From contig CAJJDP010000053.1 of assembly GCA_905182995.1 (NCBI GenBank), positions 186,001 to 250,000 of the forward strand: a DNA stretch of 64,000 nucleotides. Direction: 5' to 3'. Both the position numbers and the translations under genes were made by a program. Source of the DNA: Paramecium octaurelia (Eukaryota; Ciliophora; Oligohymenophorea; Peniculida; Parameciidae). Shown in pieces: positions 47,644 through 58,416 of the stretch. Position 1 is the first letter of the stretch; the number at the start of each line of letters is the position of its first letter. The notes under the pieces were generated by a model that was not told the DNA's origin, ran no database searches, and saw nothing but the letters and a program-made list of their open reading frames with translations.

Positions 47644-48424
47644 ATGTCAGTCTATTCTGGATTTGCTACTCGATAGCTAGAGGGTTAGTATAATAAGTTG
47701 ATTACTTCTTTGCTCAAAATTTTATAGAGGAGAATAATTAAGTTCTACAAGAATGAACTAGCAGATGAGAAACAATTCAAAAGGGTTGTAGAAGAAGTAA
47801 TTGTTTTCCATTAATCAGACTCTTATGAAATTGAATCAAATGGAACACTAGAAATATAATGAACCTTATATTAGTGCCATCATGGGAGAAATATGCGATT
47901 ATTTACAAATCTAGCAAAATTGTGCCGTAGGTTGTTCTTGCTAATGTCATCTCCAACTTAGAAAGCAAACCTTTCTGACTTAAGACAAAGAAATCCTTTC
48001 GAATCCTTCATCTTGTAGAAAACGAACTGTGAGTTCTAGGAAAACTAGTGTCAAAGGTATTAATAACACTTCTGTTATCGAAAAAAGCCAACATTCAAAG
48101 GTTCAACAACTTACTCAATTGTCATCAACTTATAAATCTCCATATTATTTGAGCTAAAATAACTAATCTTTTGGTAACTCCAAAGTGACCTTCTACTAAA
48201 ATACATCCAATTTCACGCACAATAGCTCTATTGAAAGACCTACGACGAAAAGTTATCAAAGACCATAATCAAAATCCCCTGGAAGCAGAATACCATCAAG
48301 AATTATGAAATCATCTGATGGACAAAGGGCCAATCCAAATGAAAGTCTAGAAGAGAGGAGATATGAGAAACCATATACTTTTGGATAATAATATAATAAG
48401 TTTTTTAAAAAAAGAAATTTTTGA
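47644..48424 (+). CDS. Hypothetical protein with Cys cluster and Ser/Pro-rich tail, 252 aa
   Basis: Exons 47644-47796 and 47819-48424, with a 22-nt intron ending CAG that removes a frame containing TGA and joins RVVEE to TLMKLNQMEHQKYNEPY. The N-terminal half is helical (LITSLLKILQRRIIKFYKNE). A short Cys/His cluster CAVGCSCQCHLQ follows at about residue 94 and might bind metal. The rest is Ser/Thr/Asn-rich with short basic motifs (PQSKSPGSRIPSRIMKSS) and ends YTFGQQYNKFFKKRNF. No family recognised. The start is the ATG giving MSVYSGFATRQLEGQ. Confidence 0.7.
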
Positions 48425-48567
48425 AATAAATAATATTATATATCATAAATTGTATATTTAGTAACTTAATATTATATATCCTGTTATTTAATGTCTTAAG
48501 AATGACAACCACTAATATATAACCAATTAAATTAAATATTTTTTCATTAATTAAATAATTAATTTAA

Positions 48568-48835
48568 GGTTTTCGGTACTACAAAGTGAACATGGTTGTG
48601 ATATATCTCACTTACCTCACGTGTATACCGAAACCATTAGATTCTATATGTCTTAGCTAGTAGTTCGATGACTAGTTGGGATGAAAGAATCGAATTAACA
48701 ATTTAATTGTTTCTGCACTTGTTGCTGATATTTGAGTTTGTTTGATCAATCAAATAATTTCTCGCAAGTGCTAAAGAAATTTGGATTCAAAAAGCCCGAT
48801 GTTGTTCGATTACATGGCTTCATCGGCGTCGAATA
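48568..48835. ncRNA. Candidate structured RNA (several stable hairpins)
   Basis: In a gene-free AT-rich gap this stretch is richer in G/C and holds three foldable units. Outer stem GGTTTTCGGTA (48568-48578) pairs with TACCGAAACC (48626-48635), enclosing AAGTGA/TCACTT and an internal loop. GCACTTG (48715-48721) pairs with CAAGTGC (48765-48771), with TTTCT/AGAAA beyond. CCGATG (48796-48801) pairs with CATCGG (48821-48826). Stem-loop-stem with internal loops resembles H/ACA snoRNA hairpins, and AAAGAA lies between the second and third, but I could not place a 3' ACA box. Strand undetermined. No tRNA shape was found. Confidence 0.3.
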
Positions 48836-48839
48836 CCAG

Positions 48840-49587
48840 ATAATATAATATTAATTATAAAATTTATATAAACATCTGTGAGAAATTATTTATAATTGTT
48901 AATCCTAAAATTATGATTACAATATTAATTGTCTTGATGTTGAAAATAGATGAAAATCTAATGTAAAATTAATTTATTGTAAAGAGTAGTATAAATTTTG
49001 AGTTCCTGATGATCATTTGAAAATGATTTTTTCTTAATTAATTCAGGAATTCTCACTTAAATACTGCTTTCTCCAAGGCTGATAATTCTAAAATATAAAA
49101 TATGAAATATATTAAAAATACCACCAAAATAAAAAGCATTCTTAAAAATGTTAATAAATTAGAGAATTAATTTCATTCAATATAACTTATGATTTCAAAA
49201 GTAAGAAAATGGTATGAATGAATATCATGAGAATGAGATTGCAGCATTAATTTCACAAATTTCTTTAGTATATATATATCTCATAACTGTCAAGATTTAA
49301 TAAAGTTTTTATCTAAAAATTTGATGATGAAACGACTTAATAGATGGCAACAAATCAAGTTTCATGATTTTTTAGCTCAGAATATAATATAAAAAAGCAT
49401 ATTGCTGAACTTTTTCAATTAAATAAATGTATTGATTTGCTGAATATTTAACAGCTGTATGTGATTTTTCATATTGACTTTATGGAAAAAAATTGATGCT
49501 GTTTCAATTCATCAAGTCTATTGTGAAACTATTTCAAGAAATTCTTAAATAAACAAAAAGATGAATCATTTTTCAATATAATAATTA
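48840..49587. other. Intergenic, no gene seen
   Basis: AT-rich DNA upstream of the channel-like gene. All six readings break often at TGA and no repeat unit or RNA gene was recognised. Confidence 0.5.
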
Positions 49588-52106
49588 ATGATTTAAAATT
49601 CAACCACCACTCCTCCAAACGAAGACTCATTTCGTAAGCCAATCATACAAATTATGACTCAAATTAACCAGTAATAAATGAGAGTGCGCAATCCTTCCCA
49701 AGAGAGTCGTAAAGCCTAAATTGACAACAATTAAATTAAAATTACTAATCAAAAATCCCCTACTGTAACTCAGATCAGTGTATAGTTAGCCTCAGATAGA
49801 ATATCTCCTAATAATCATAAAGATTTACTCCTTATCAATGAAGAACCAAACAACAAAGAAGACTCACAAAGTATAATTAAAAAATCAAATGATTACGAAT
49901 TACTGTATCAAAAATCCCATTAAAATAAATCGAATAAGCTTCATTCATCATTAAAGTTGTTGTACTTATCAAGATCAAATCTGTTCAGACAACAAATATT
50001 AACAAAGTAGCAATTCAACATTATTCATGACTTATCTTCAGCCTATATCATTCCATTAAAACGATAAATTCTAAATCGCCTAAAATAGGATTCAATCACT
50101 AAACAGGTAATTTATAGTTTCTACATATGCTTTTTAATATTTTATTTGACCATCCTATTAATTGAATTGGGCTGTAATTAATTAAAAATTTGCAATTAAT
50201 AGATTTTCCATTATTTGTTGATCATCTTTTAATTACTTGAGTGTACTTATCGAATAATAATCAATAAATTTTGCCTATGGAGCATGTTTGCAGACGTAGT
50301 AACTATGCTACCTTTTTTTGCTTTTTTAATGGATATAGGTGATGCATAGAAAGTATTTTACATGATGTATCTATTAAGAATCTAAAAAATTACTGATTAC
50401 ATTCAAAACTTAATTTTATATATTAATTAATCAGATTAGGTGTTTATAATATAGACAACCATTCAACTTCATTTTGCTACATTTATTGCCTAAACAATTT
50501 TATACATGCTTGCCGAACAACAATAAGACTACATCAACTATATTCAAAGCATATTTGCTGTATTGTTTCAGAACCCCATAATAATAAAGCAATATTATTT
50601 TATTGTATACTTGATTAGAACTCTCTTATTGATTTTTTATCTGCACAAAATTCGATAGATAATAAACTATCACTCCCTTTCATTGGATGAGTAAATTAAT
50701 TATGCTCCTAAGACTTTGAAGTCTATAGTTAATTATTAGTAGGATAATGGATCTAACAAGTTCAACATGAAAGGTTTACCAATACATTTACAATAATAGA
50801 TGAAGAGAGAAAAGTACTTTAAGATACTATAGAGCATTCCTATTTTTAAAAAGTCATTTTCTCATTCCACCTTATTGAGTTTGTGCGAAATCATTGAGGA
50901 GGACATTTTATAACCAAACGATGTGATTCAATAGCAACAATGCCTTCATTTTCTTTTGGAAGGATAAATTGGAATAGTTTAAAAATGTTAAACATCTTAG
51001 AAAGAATTTAAATTGGTTAAAATTTAAGATGCATTTTAGATCTTCAATAACATTGCTTTTTTTAAGAATCAAATATAGGGAATTGAATTTAAGAGTATTG
51101 GGTATTCAAAAATAGCTACTCTAGATTCTAATAAATTCTAGAATTTGATCCGATAGTTTCCTCGAGAATTCTAAAAGTATCGAATGCTTATTGACACCCT
51201 TATGATTGAAAATCAATCTCACCTAATAAATATTTAATGTTTTAGTTGTTTTAAGGAACATGATATAACAGAGTGTCCTATCGTCAATTACAAGCCCAAT
51301 ACAGTCTAAGTCATACATAATTACATCTTAAATAAAGATTAGAATAGAATTATTGATTTTAAAAGAGTAACTATCTTTTATTATTTAATTAGTAAGCAAA
51401 TACAAAGAAGAAAAGACTTCTGGCTTAAGTATAAATCGATGTAAAGGAGGATTCTGAATCTTTAAACTCAGAAGAATATGATAAAGTTGAATCATTCTAA
51501 AAGGTTTTACCCTCTTCCAACTCATTACAAAGCTAGAACAATAATAATTTCATGAATTAATTAGAAATAAGTTCTGTTCCTTACATTAACTACTCGCATA
51601 GTGGATAAACCTTATAGTCGAAGAAAGTGGATTCAGAATTCTTCATCCAATCTCAAGGAGTGAGTAGCAGCATAAGTAGCAGAAAAATCTTCGTTAATGA
51701 AATCAAAGAAATTGCACAATCCAAATTCTAAAGGCTCGATTAAACAGAAGATCATGGAGCTTAAGTGAATAACAAAGCTTTACAAAGAGTACAAGACAGT
51801 GTCTTACAAACGAAGAAAAGGTTTAATAAAAATGCATTATAGAAGGATGAATAATAGTAATTTTAACGATATCAAACTGATGTACAATCTGAACTTAAAA
51901 ATAGAGATTAAAGGAAGAATCAAACAATGATTAACAGTCACGTTGAGGTTCAAGATAACTTTAATAGAGTAATATCAATCGAGAACAATTTCTTGGAATT
52001 TTTCGAGAAAATCAATTCATTTGAGGATTATTTCCCTCATTATAATGTGGATTAACAAATTAATAACTATTAAAAGATGCAATCTTTCAAAAAAGATTCT
52101 AATTGA
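49588..52106 (+). CDS. Cyclic-nucleotide-channel-like protein without pore filter, 830 aa
   Basis: Exons 49588-51366 and 51393-52106 with a 26-nt GTA...TAG intron. A Ser/Asn-rich cytosolic N-terminus of about 170 residues leads to six membrane segments: FYICFLIFYLTILLIELG, FHYLLIIFQLLECTY, MFADVVTMLPFFAFLM, an S4-like VFYMMYLLRIQKI with few positive charges, FATFIAQTILYMLA, and FIVYLIRTLLLIFYL followed by a linker. Residues ~411-531 resemble a cyclic nucleotide-binding domain (ILQSIPIFKKSFSHSTLLSL, IQQQQCLHFLLEGQIGIV). Between S5 and S6, where K channels have TVGYGD, the sequence is DYINYIQSIFAVLFQNP with no selectivity filter, and the usual cassette for cyclic nucleotide phosphate is not visible. 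A regulatory, non-conducting subunit is inference. Confidence 0.82.
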
Positions 52107-52217
52107 TGATAGTAATGATAACCTAAAATATGTTTATACAAATTCTATTGATTTAAAAGGATATTTCATTAGAATATATATATTCAATTTAAAGTTCAAT
52201 ACAACAGATATATATAA

Positions 52218-53361
52218 TCATATCATTCTCTAATTACTCAAAATTCTTTTCATGTAAAAGACTTACCATCCCGTAATAGCAATAATACCAATGACTTCAA
52301 TCAGACTGAAGAGCAATAATTTATTGTTAGCATTTTCAACCTCTCTCAAACCTCCTTCAAATTATTATGCGGCCATCTTGTCATAAAAATAATTATCCTT
52401 GTTAATATAAATTAAGTTTACTCTCATAGCAGTGGATAACCTTTCTATTCTAAGAGCCAGAGGATCTAAATCAGCCAATTTAAGGAACTCTTGATGAGAA
52501 TCGTGAACATCAATCGCAAAAGTTATTGTTAGTGGTTCTTTGGTCTAAAATATAATGTATAATAATACTCTTTTGTTTGTGAAAATGAATTTATATTCTC
52601 CTTATTCAGGAACATCGATTTTAAAAATGCCCTCTTGAACTCTTTCCTTTGAATATAACAAAGTATTATTGGAGGTCTTAATGTAGAAATCGATCTTTTG
52701 ATCAATCCTGAATTAAGGAATAAAGTATGCCCCTCTTATAGTAGTTGGTTTCTTGATTGTTTCACACAGAATCTATAATTAGTTATTAATTTTGTATACT
52801 TCTGTAGCTCCGGATTGTAATTCGAAAGTAAGTAAATCTTCAGGATCAAAATCAATCATTAATTGATCCCATTACAGCATCAAGGGGTCAGTCTATACCT
52901 GTTATTCTATTTGTTCACTAGGATCTTCCTAGGTTGTACTTTATTATTATTATTGCACATCATCATTAACTTGTTCTGCTGGATCTTCAACTACCTAACC
53001 ATCACTATCTCTGTCTTAATCGCCAAATCTAAGCTAGTATATTAAGTAATGTATTAATTACCCCAAACAGCGGTCTCAATGCTTCGAGTAAATCAATTAT
53101 AGTTTCTTCTGCTTCTTCAATAATATCAGCCAATTCTTCACTATCTATTGATTCTTTCTATTCCTCTTTTTAACTTGCTTTGTTTTGCTCATTAGAATTA
53201 TCTTATGGATTGAGATTCTCAGTTGATGTTATTGCTTCTGATTCTTATTCTTCTAATTTCTTTATATTTTCCAAAGCATCATCTCCATTAGTATTTGTAT
53301 CAATATTCTCTTAAGCTAATACTAAAAAGCTTGCTAAGAGAAACAAAAATACTAATTTCAT
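52218..53361 (-). CDS. p24 / TMED (emp24-GOLD) cargo receptor, 371 aa
   Basis: Exons are complement(52218-53033, 53062-53361) with a 28-nt GTA...TAG intron. A clear signal peptide (MKLVFLFLLASFLVLAQ) is followed by about 140 acidic, Gln-rich residues not typical of the family. Then comes a GOLD domain (FELQSGATEVYKINNQLQIL, FRIDQKIDFYIKTSNNTL, IDVPEQGEYKFIFTNKR), a helix, one transmembrane segment (LLLFSLIEVIGIIAITGW) and a short cytosolic tail QVFYMKRILSNQRMI of the family type with aromatic and basic residues. p24 proteins cycle between ER and Golgi in COPI/COPII vesicles. The long acidic insert raises length from about 210 to 371. Confidence 0.85.
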
Positions 53362-54326
53362 TATTCAAATTATTGATTTATATTTAATTTATAAATCATA
53401 CAAATTTTCATTTCTTAATCCAGTCATCTTAGCATAAATTACGATGCACTAGTATTACGAATTAAAGTAACTTAAAGTATACATATTTACTTCTCAATTC
53501 TTTAAACCTATGAAATTGTAAATAGGATGATAATTAAATTCTAATTAAAGTTAAGAATATTATATCTTTAAGCTTTATTTATTGACATAATCATATTCAT
53601 TATAATATAGATCACATTTTTTCTAATTTACTTTTGATCTATTTGGATATTATTGATGAACCCAAAAGATTATTTGATTAATATATGATCTTCAATATTT
53701 GTAAGAGGAAATCTGAATAGATTGTATCCATCCAGTTTAACACATTTTTATTCTTTTTCAATATCTAAACATATGAATTCAGAAAGATTAGTAGTTTCCA
53801 TTTGATTAGTTTATTGTCTATATCTTTCATGATTTCAGGATCAAGTTAATTTGTAAAATAATAGGTCTAAGTGTTCTTTTGCTATGGTATCATTAAAATC
53901 TTTATTGAGAGATCACAGACTGGGCTCCTCAATATGATACATCAATTTTAAATTGACATATCTAATATAATAATAAGGAAAATTCTATACATTTTATGAT
54001 AAAAGCAGAAAACTTTTCTGAGTTAAAATTGACAATTAGTAATTATTCCGGATAGTTTGATAGTTTTGAAATACTCTATCACTAAATTACACATTACCTA
54101 AATATCTTATAATTTTTATTTATAAACATAATTTGGGTTGAAGAATTAATAAAAGTTTTCTCTAATAAAGCCTCTTTTTTGGTAGAATAGATACAAATTA
54201 GAAGAGATAAATATTGCTTTGATATTAACATTGAATCAATGGATTTTATTCCAAATTTTAAGGTCACAAAAAATGGTTTACCAATATTAAAAAAATCAAT
54301 TATTTTTGCAATAAACTTATTTTAAT
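53362..54326. other. Intergenic, no gene seen
   Basis: AT-rich DNA upstream of the p24 gene and downstream of family copy D. Frames are broken by TGA on both strands; no RNA gene or recognisable fragment. Confidence 0.45.
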
Positions 54327-54680
54327 TCATTTATAACCTAAAACTTCAATTATAACTGAAAAGTATCCTGAAGGAAAACTTCCGCTTCTACTAACTGCAA
54401 TAATTCTTTTCTCATCAAGTCTTATCGAACAGTTATCATTAGAGATGCTCCAAGCATTTTAAGCGTATGGATGACCAGAGAATTTAATCATATCAACTTT
54501 TGTAGATAAAGTCCAAGTAACCTCAAAGTCTCCTGAACTACCCCCTTGTTTTACACGTATATACAACTTTGCTTTTCTAGCTTGAGGAGGTAAATCAACT
54601 AAAGAAAATGATGTTGTGTTCGCTTGAACAGAAAGAACTATAGGTTTTTCTAACAACGTCCATCCATATAGATTTTACAT
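54327..54680 (-). CDS. Repeat-family gene copy D, 117 aa
   Basis: Intact member: MQNLYGWTLLEKPIVLSVQA, SLVDLPPQARKAKLYIRVKQ, FEVTWTLSTKVDMIKFSGHP, and a C-terminus of the family type ending in GYK and TGA. Here the residues after KLYI are VKQGGSSGDF rather than the LQSG-x-CQ of other copies, losing a cysteine. Intron-free. Preceded by the same conserved upstream element (54681-54757). Confidence 0.75.
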
Positions 54681-54757
54681 TATTTGAATAAAATAATGTA
54701 AATTCTATTATTATTTATTAGACTTAAATACCAAATGAAATGATAGAATTCTGAATG
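54681..54757 (-). promoter_or_regulatory. Conserved upstream element of repeat family (copy D)
   Basis: Minus-strand element matching 36021-36085, AGAATTCTG core at 54745-54753, ending at the copy D start codon. Confidence 0.4.
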
Positions 54758-55070
54758 ACTAAAAGTATGTATATATATATATATATCATGAAATTGCTTC
54801 TCATTATGTTTATCAATTGTAATTAAATAAAATTGATAAGTATTGTTATTAAAGACTCATAATATATATATACTTCTATCCATATGAATGTTTGATTTCA
54901 AAATCTTCTTCTTTTTATTATATTTAAAAAGACCATTATATCTAGAATTGACAATAATTTTACACATATCCAGTACTATATATTTTCATTTCTCCTTTAC
55001 CATGAATCTAATCATCTTAAAATTAGCTATTATAACTAACATTTAATAAATTTAAATTTACATATCGCCA

Positions 55071-55582
55071 TTAGGAAAGTAATAAGTGCCTCTTCCTTAT
55101 TTTTTATCTTTTAATATTCTCCTTCATATCTAAATTATAGAATGATTTACCTATCTCCTTTTGTTGTCTGAAACTCACCATGACCATACTTTTTATTTTC
55201 ATAAAATTCTCCTTTATATCTAATAAAATATATAATAATAATACTGATCTCCTTTCTTTGTAGTAAGAAGTCCTTCTCCTTAAATTTTGTCATCCATAAA
55301 ATGTGCTTTCACTCTATAAAAATTAATGTAATTTAATTTTACTCATATTCAAATGAACTTTTTTTTAACCTTGACCCATTAAGTTTTTTATTATTTATTT
55401 TACCTAAAAATATACAGCATCCAGAGTTTTTCATTAAAAGTTGTTTTTTAACCCCATTGTAATTACTCCAAGATACCCTCATATATTTTATCAGCATTTT
55501 TTATGCCTTTTTAATATTGATAAATACCTTTTCCATGCTTGATTTTACTGATTATTTACATCCATGTCTTCACCTTTGGGGT
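55071..55582 (-). pseudogene. Truncated MORN gene copy E1
   Basis: Holds the 3' MORN exons (KAHFMDDKIQGEGLLTTKKG, YKGEFYENKKYGHGEFQTTK, GDRYEGEY) with 25-nt and 21-nt introns still intact. One A is missing near 55102, which shifts the final exon, and an early TGA breaks the upstream part. The B-box half is absent, as in copy B. Confidence 0.75.
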
Positions 55583-55809
55583 TAAAAATTAATTTTATGA
55601 TTTATATAATAATAAAGAATTTCTCTATAAAAACTACTAGTTTAAATTTATCAGAATCAATAAAAATTAGAAGAGTAAAATTTTTTTGTTGTTATCATAA
55701 TTGATAAGCTTATTTAAATTAATAGGTTTAATTAAAAATCTTAAAGTCACTAAATATGGTTTCACAAAATTAAAAAAATCAATTATTTTTTCAATATACT
55801 TAAACTAAT

Positions 55810-56163
55810 TCATTTATAACCTAAAACTTCAATTACAATTGAAAAGTATCCTTAAGGAAAACTTCCGCTTCTGCTTATTTCAATATTTTTTTTCTCATCA
55901 AGCCTTATTGCACAATTTTCACTATAGCTGTTCCAAGCATTTTAAGTGTATGGATGACTAGAGATTTTGATCATATCAACTTTTGTAGATAAAGTCCAAG
56001 TAACAACTGATTCTCCTTAACAACTCCCAGACTATAGACATATATGCAGCTTTGCTTTTCTAGCTTGAATAGGTAAATCAACTAAGGAAAATGATGTTGT
56101 GTTCTCTTCAACCTGAAGAACTATAGGGTGTTGTAGCAAGTTCCATCCATATTGATTTATCAT
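55810..56163 (-). CDS. Repeat-family gene copy E2, 117 aa
   Basis: Essentially the same protein as copy B (MINQYGWNLLQHPIVLQVEE ... FSIVIEVLGYK), intron-free, start at 56163. It lies between MORN copies E1 and the intact MORN gene, all on the minus strand. The near identity to copy B including flanks shows that both are recent products of a duplication. Confidence 0.75.
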
Positions 56164-56239
56164 TATCTAAATTAAATAATGTAAAAATCATATATTCTTT
56201 ATTAGATTCAAATACCAAATAAAATGATAGAATTCAGAA
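56164..56239 (-). promoter_or_regulatory. Conserved upstream element of repeat family (copy E2)
   Basis: Same element as before copies A, B and D, AGAATTCAG core at 56229-56237, directly upstream of the start codon. Confidence 0.4.
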
Positions 56240-56900
56240 TAAACAAAAGTAATTAACTCAATCTTAGGATAGCAATTTTAATATCAATATTAACTTAAAG
56301 AGAAAGATATAACGAAGGATTCCTTGCCATTATTTAAATATATTAATATTTTTATTAAGATAAGATATTTTCTTTTATGTTCCTTATTTATCAATTTATT
56401 TGTACATTTGATTTACAACCTTATATATTCTTTAAAACAAAATTAATAAACTACCAATTCATTTTTAGTACACTTTTATATCTCAAATTTTACCATTTAT
56501 CTTCACATCCATTTTTATTTATATTCAATATTATGCAATTTAAGATGTAATTGTAAATAATTACAAATAGAATATTAAATAAAATTGATAATTAATTAAG
56601 AATTGTAATTACAAACTCATAATATAAATCATTGTTTTCTATCATGAAATATAGTTCCTTTTATTATATGAGCAGATTTTTAGATAATTGATTTTACATT
56701 TCCAATTTCTTAGTCATTTTTAAAAGCAGCTTTGCAACTGTATTTAATAATATATATATACCTCTATCCATTTGAATGTTTGATTTCAAAATCTCCTTCT
56801 TTTTTATTATTTTTAAATAGACCAATATAACTAGAATTGATATTAATTTTACACATCTCCAGTATTATATATTTTCAATTCTCCTTTACCATGAATCTAA
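56240..56900. other. Intergenic with repeat-associated spacer
   Basis: 56575-56745 resembles 38185-38345, and 56745-56900 resembles the spacer at about 54860-55020. No gene is seen. The shared spacers show that duplication units include non-coding DNA. Confidence 0.5.
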
Positions 56901-58207
56901 TCATCTTAAAATTAGCCATTATAACTAACATAAAGCAAATTTAATTTACATATCGCCATTAGGAAAGTAATAAGTACCTCTTCCTTATTTTTTATCTTTG
57001 TAAAATTCTCCTTCATATCTAAATTATAGAATGATTTACCTATCTCCTTTTGTTGTCTGAAACTCACCATGACCATGCTTTTTATTATCATAAAATTCTC
57101 CTTTATATCTAATAAAATATATAATAATAATACTGATCTCCATTCTTTGTAGTAAGAAGTCCTTCTCCTTAAATTTTGTCATCCATAAAATGTGCTTTCA
57201 CTCTATAAAAATGATGTAATTTAATTTTACTCATATTCAAATGAACTTTTTTTTAACCCTACTCCGTTAAGTTTTTTATTATTCATTTTCCCTTAAAATA
57301 TACAGCATTCAGAGTTTTCATTAAAAGTTGTTTTTTAACCCCATTGTAATTAATCTTACTCCCAAATACCCTCATATATTATATCACCGTTTTTTATAAT
57401 TTAAACACCTTTTTAATATTCATTAATACCTTTTCCATGCTTGATTTACTTTTCATTAATTTCTCCGTAGTAGATTTCATTATTATTTTCGATTTCCCCA
57501 ATTCTTACTCCTTTAATATACTTATATTCCTGAGGGACTAAAGAGTAATTCAAAAGGTTCTATGAATAAAATTAGGATATTATCTTCGATTTTATGTTTC
57601 TACTTATAAATTTGCTAAAATCCAAGGTATCTGAATTGATCTGGAAAGAAGCAAGCTATTATTGAATCTCTTTCACTTTGGCACTCAAATATTTTGATTT
57701 ATTTTTTAGTAAAGTCAAATTAGAGTGCAGCGTTGAATAATTATTTATCTTCTGATTCAAAAAGATTTCAAAAAGAGTGCTAAATTCTTCCGCGCTAATG
57801 TCCATGATGTACCCATCTTTGATTTTTGAAATAATCTTGTAAGCCTCTATTAATATTTTAATTTAATCCTAACTTTTGTTAAAGTGAGTTTCTAATTTCT
57901 CAAATTCTTCATATATTTATTATTTTAATTCTTGAAATTCTTATTATTGAAAGTTTTAATCAAATACATCAGGAATAATTAGAAAGCTATCCTTAAAATA
58001 ACCAGAAATTAGTAATTCTATCTATTCGAAAGTGGATATCATAGTTTTATGATCTGAATGATCCCTTTCTATGCATTCTTAACAAACAAATTATTAGGAC
58101 TTACAACTTTATTCCATACAGATACCAATCACTTGGTTTTGGATGTAGTTTTATTGATCTATATTGGTAAAATGACCATTCAAACAAAATCGATAACTAA
58201 TTTTCAT
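56901..58207 (-). CDS. B-box zinc finger, coiled-coil and MORN-repeat protein, 410 aa
   Basis: Exons are complement(56901-57018, 57040-57108, 57134-57202, 57231-58207); introns are 21, 25 and 28 nt, all GTA...TAG. The N-terminus has a B-box-like zinc site, CMEQSCKSQQFVCQECIERD followed by HSDH, with spacing C-x4-C-x6-C-x2-C-x4-H-x2-H. Residues ~90-240 are helical (LETHFNKSQDQIKILIEAYK). From ~260 are MORN units: YYGEINEKQIKHGKGINEYQ, IIYEGIWE, YKGEFYDNKKHGHGEFQTTK and YEGEFYKDKKQGRGTYYFP. MORN repeats often bind membranes or act in structural scaffolds. It is the only complete copy; truncated relatives lie at 36603-36865, 36972-37461 and 55071-55582. Confidence 0.85.
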
Positions 58208-58416
58208 TTAGATCTATAAAATATAAATATTCTAATTTCATAAAAACTATATATAAAATATCTCTTTTTATTAATCTTATATAAAACCTGATTTGATCAA
58301 TTAGAAGTTTAGTCCTATTTTCAATTTCGAATAATTTTTTTACAGAATAGAATTATGTTAAGAACCGAAAGTTCTCTTTATCAATATAATTAGATTAATT
58401 AAAATATCAATAATCA

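Larger units (their letters stand above)
55071..56238. repeat. Segmental duplication, right copy (~1.15 kb)
   Basis: Matches 36972-38110 in the same orientation: MORN fragment, spacer, family gene and upstream element. Family genes B and E2 differ at very few bases, so the duplication is recent or kept similar by gene conversion. Confidence 0.85.

Noticed and set aside
48610-48617. ACTTACCT as the 5' end of a U1 snRNA
   Set aside because: It lies inside a hairpin arm, not at a 5' end, and no following U1 stem-loops or Sm site in order were found.
48655-48700. Possible tRNA (box A-like and GTTCGA segment)
   Set aside because: No cloverleaf: the stem around GTTCGA has a nine-base loop and no acceptor or anticodon arms could be paired.
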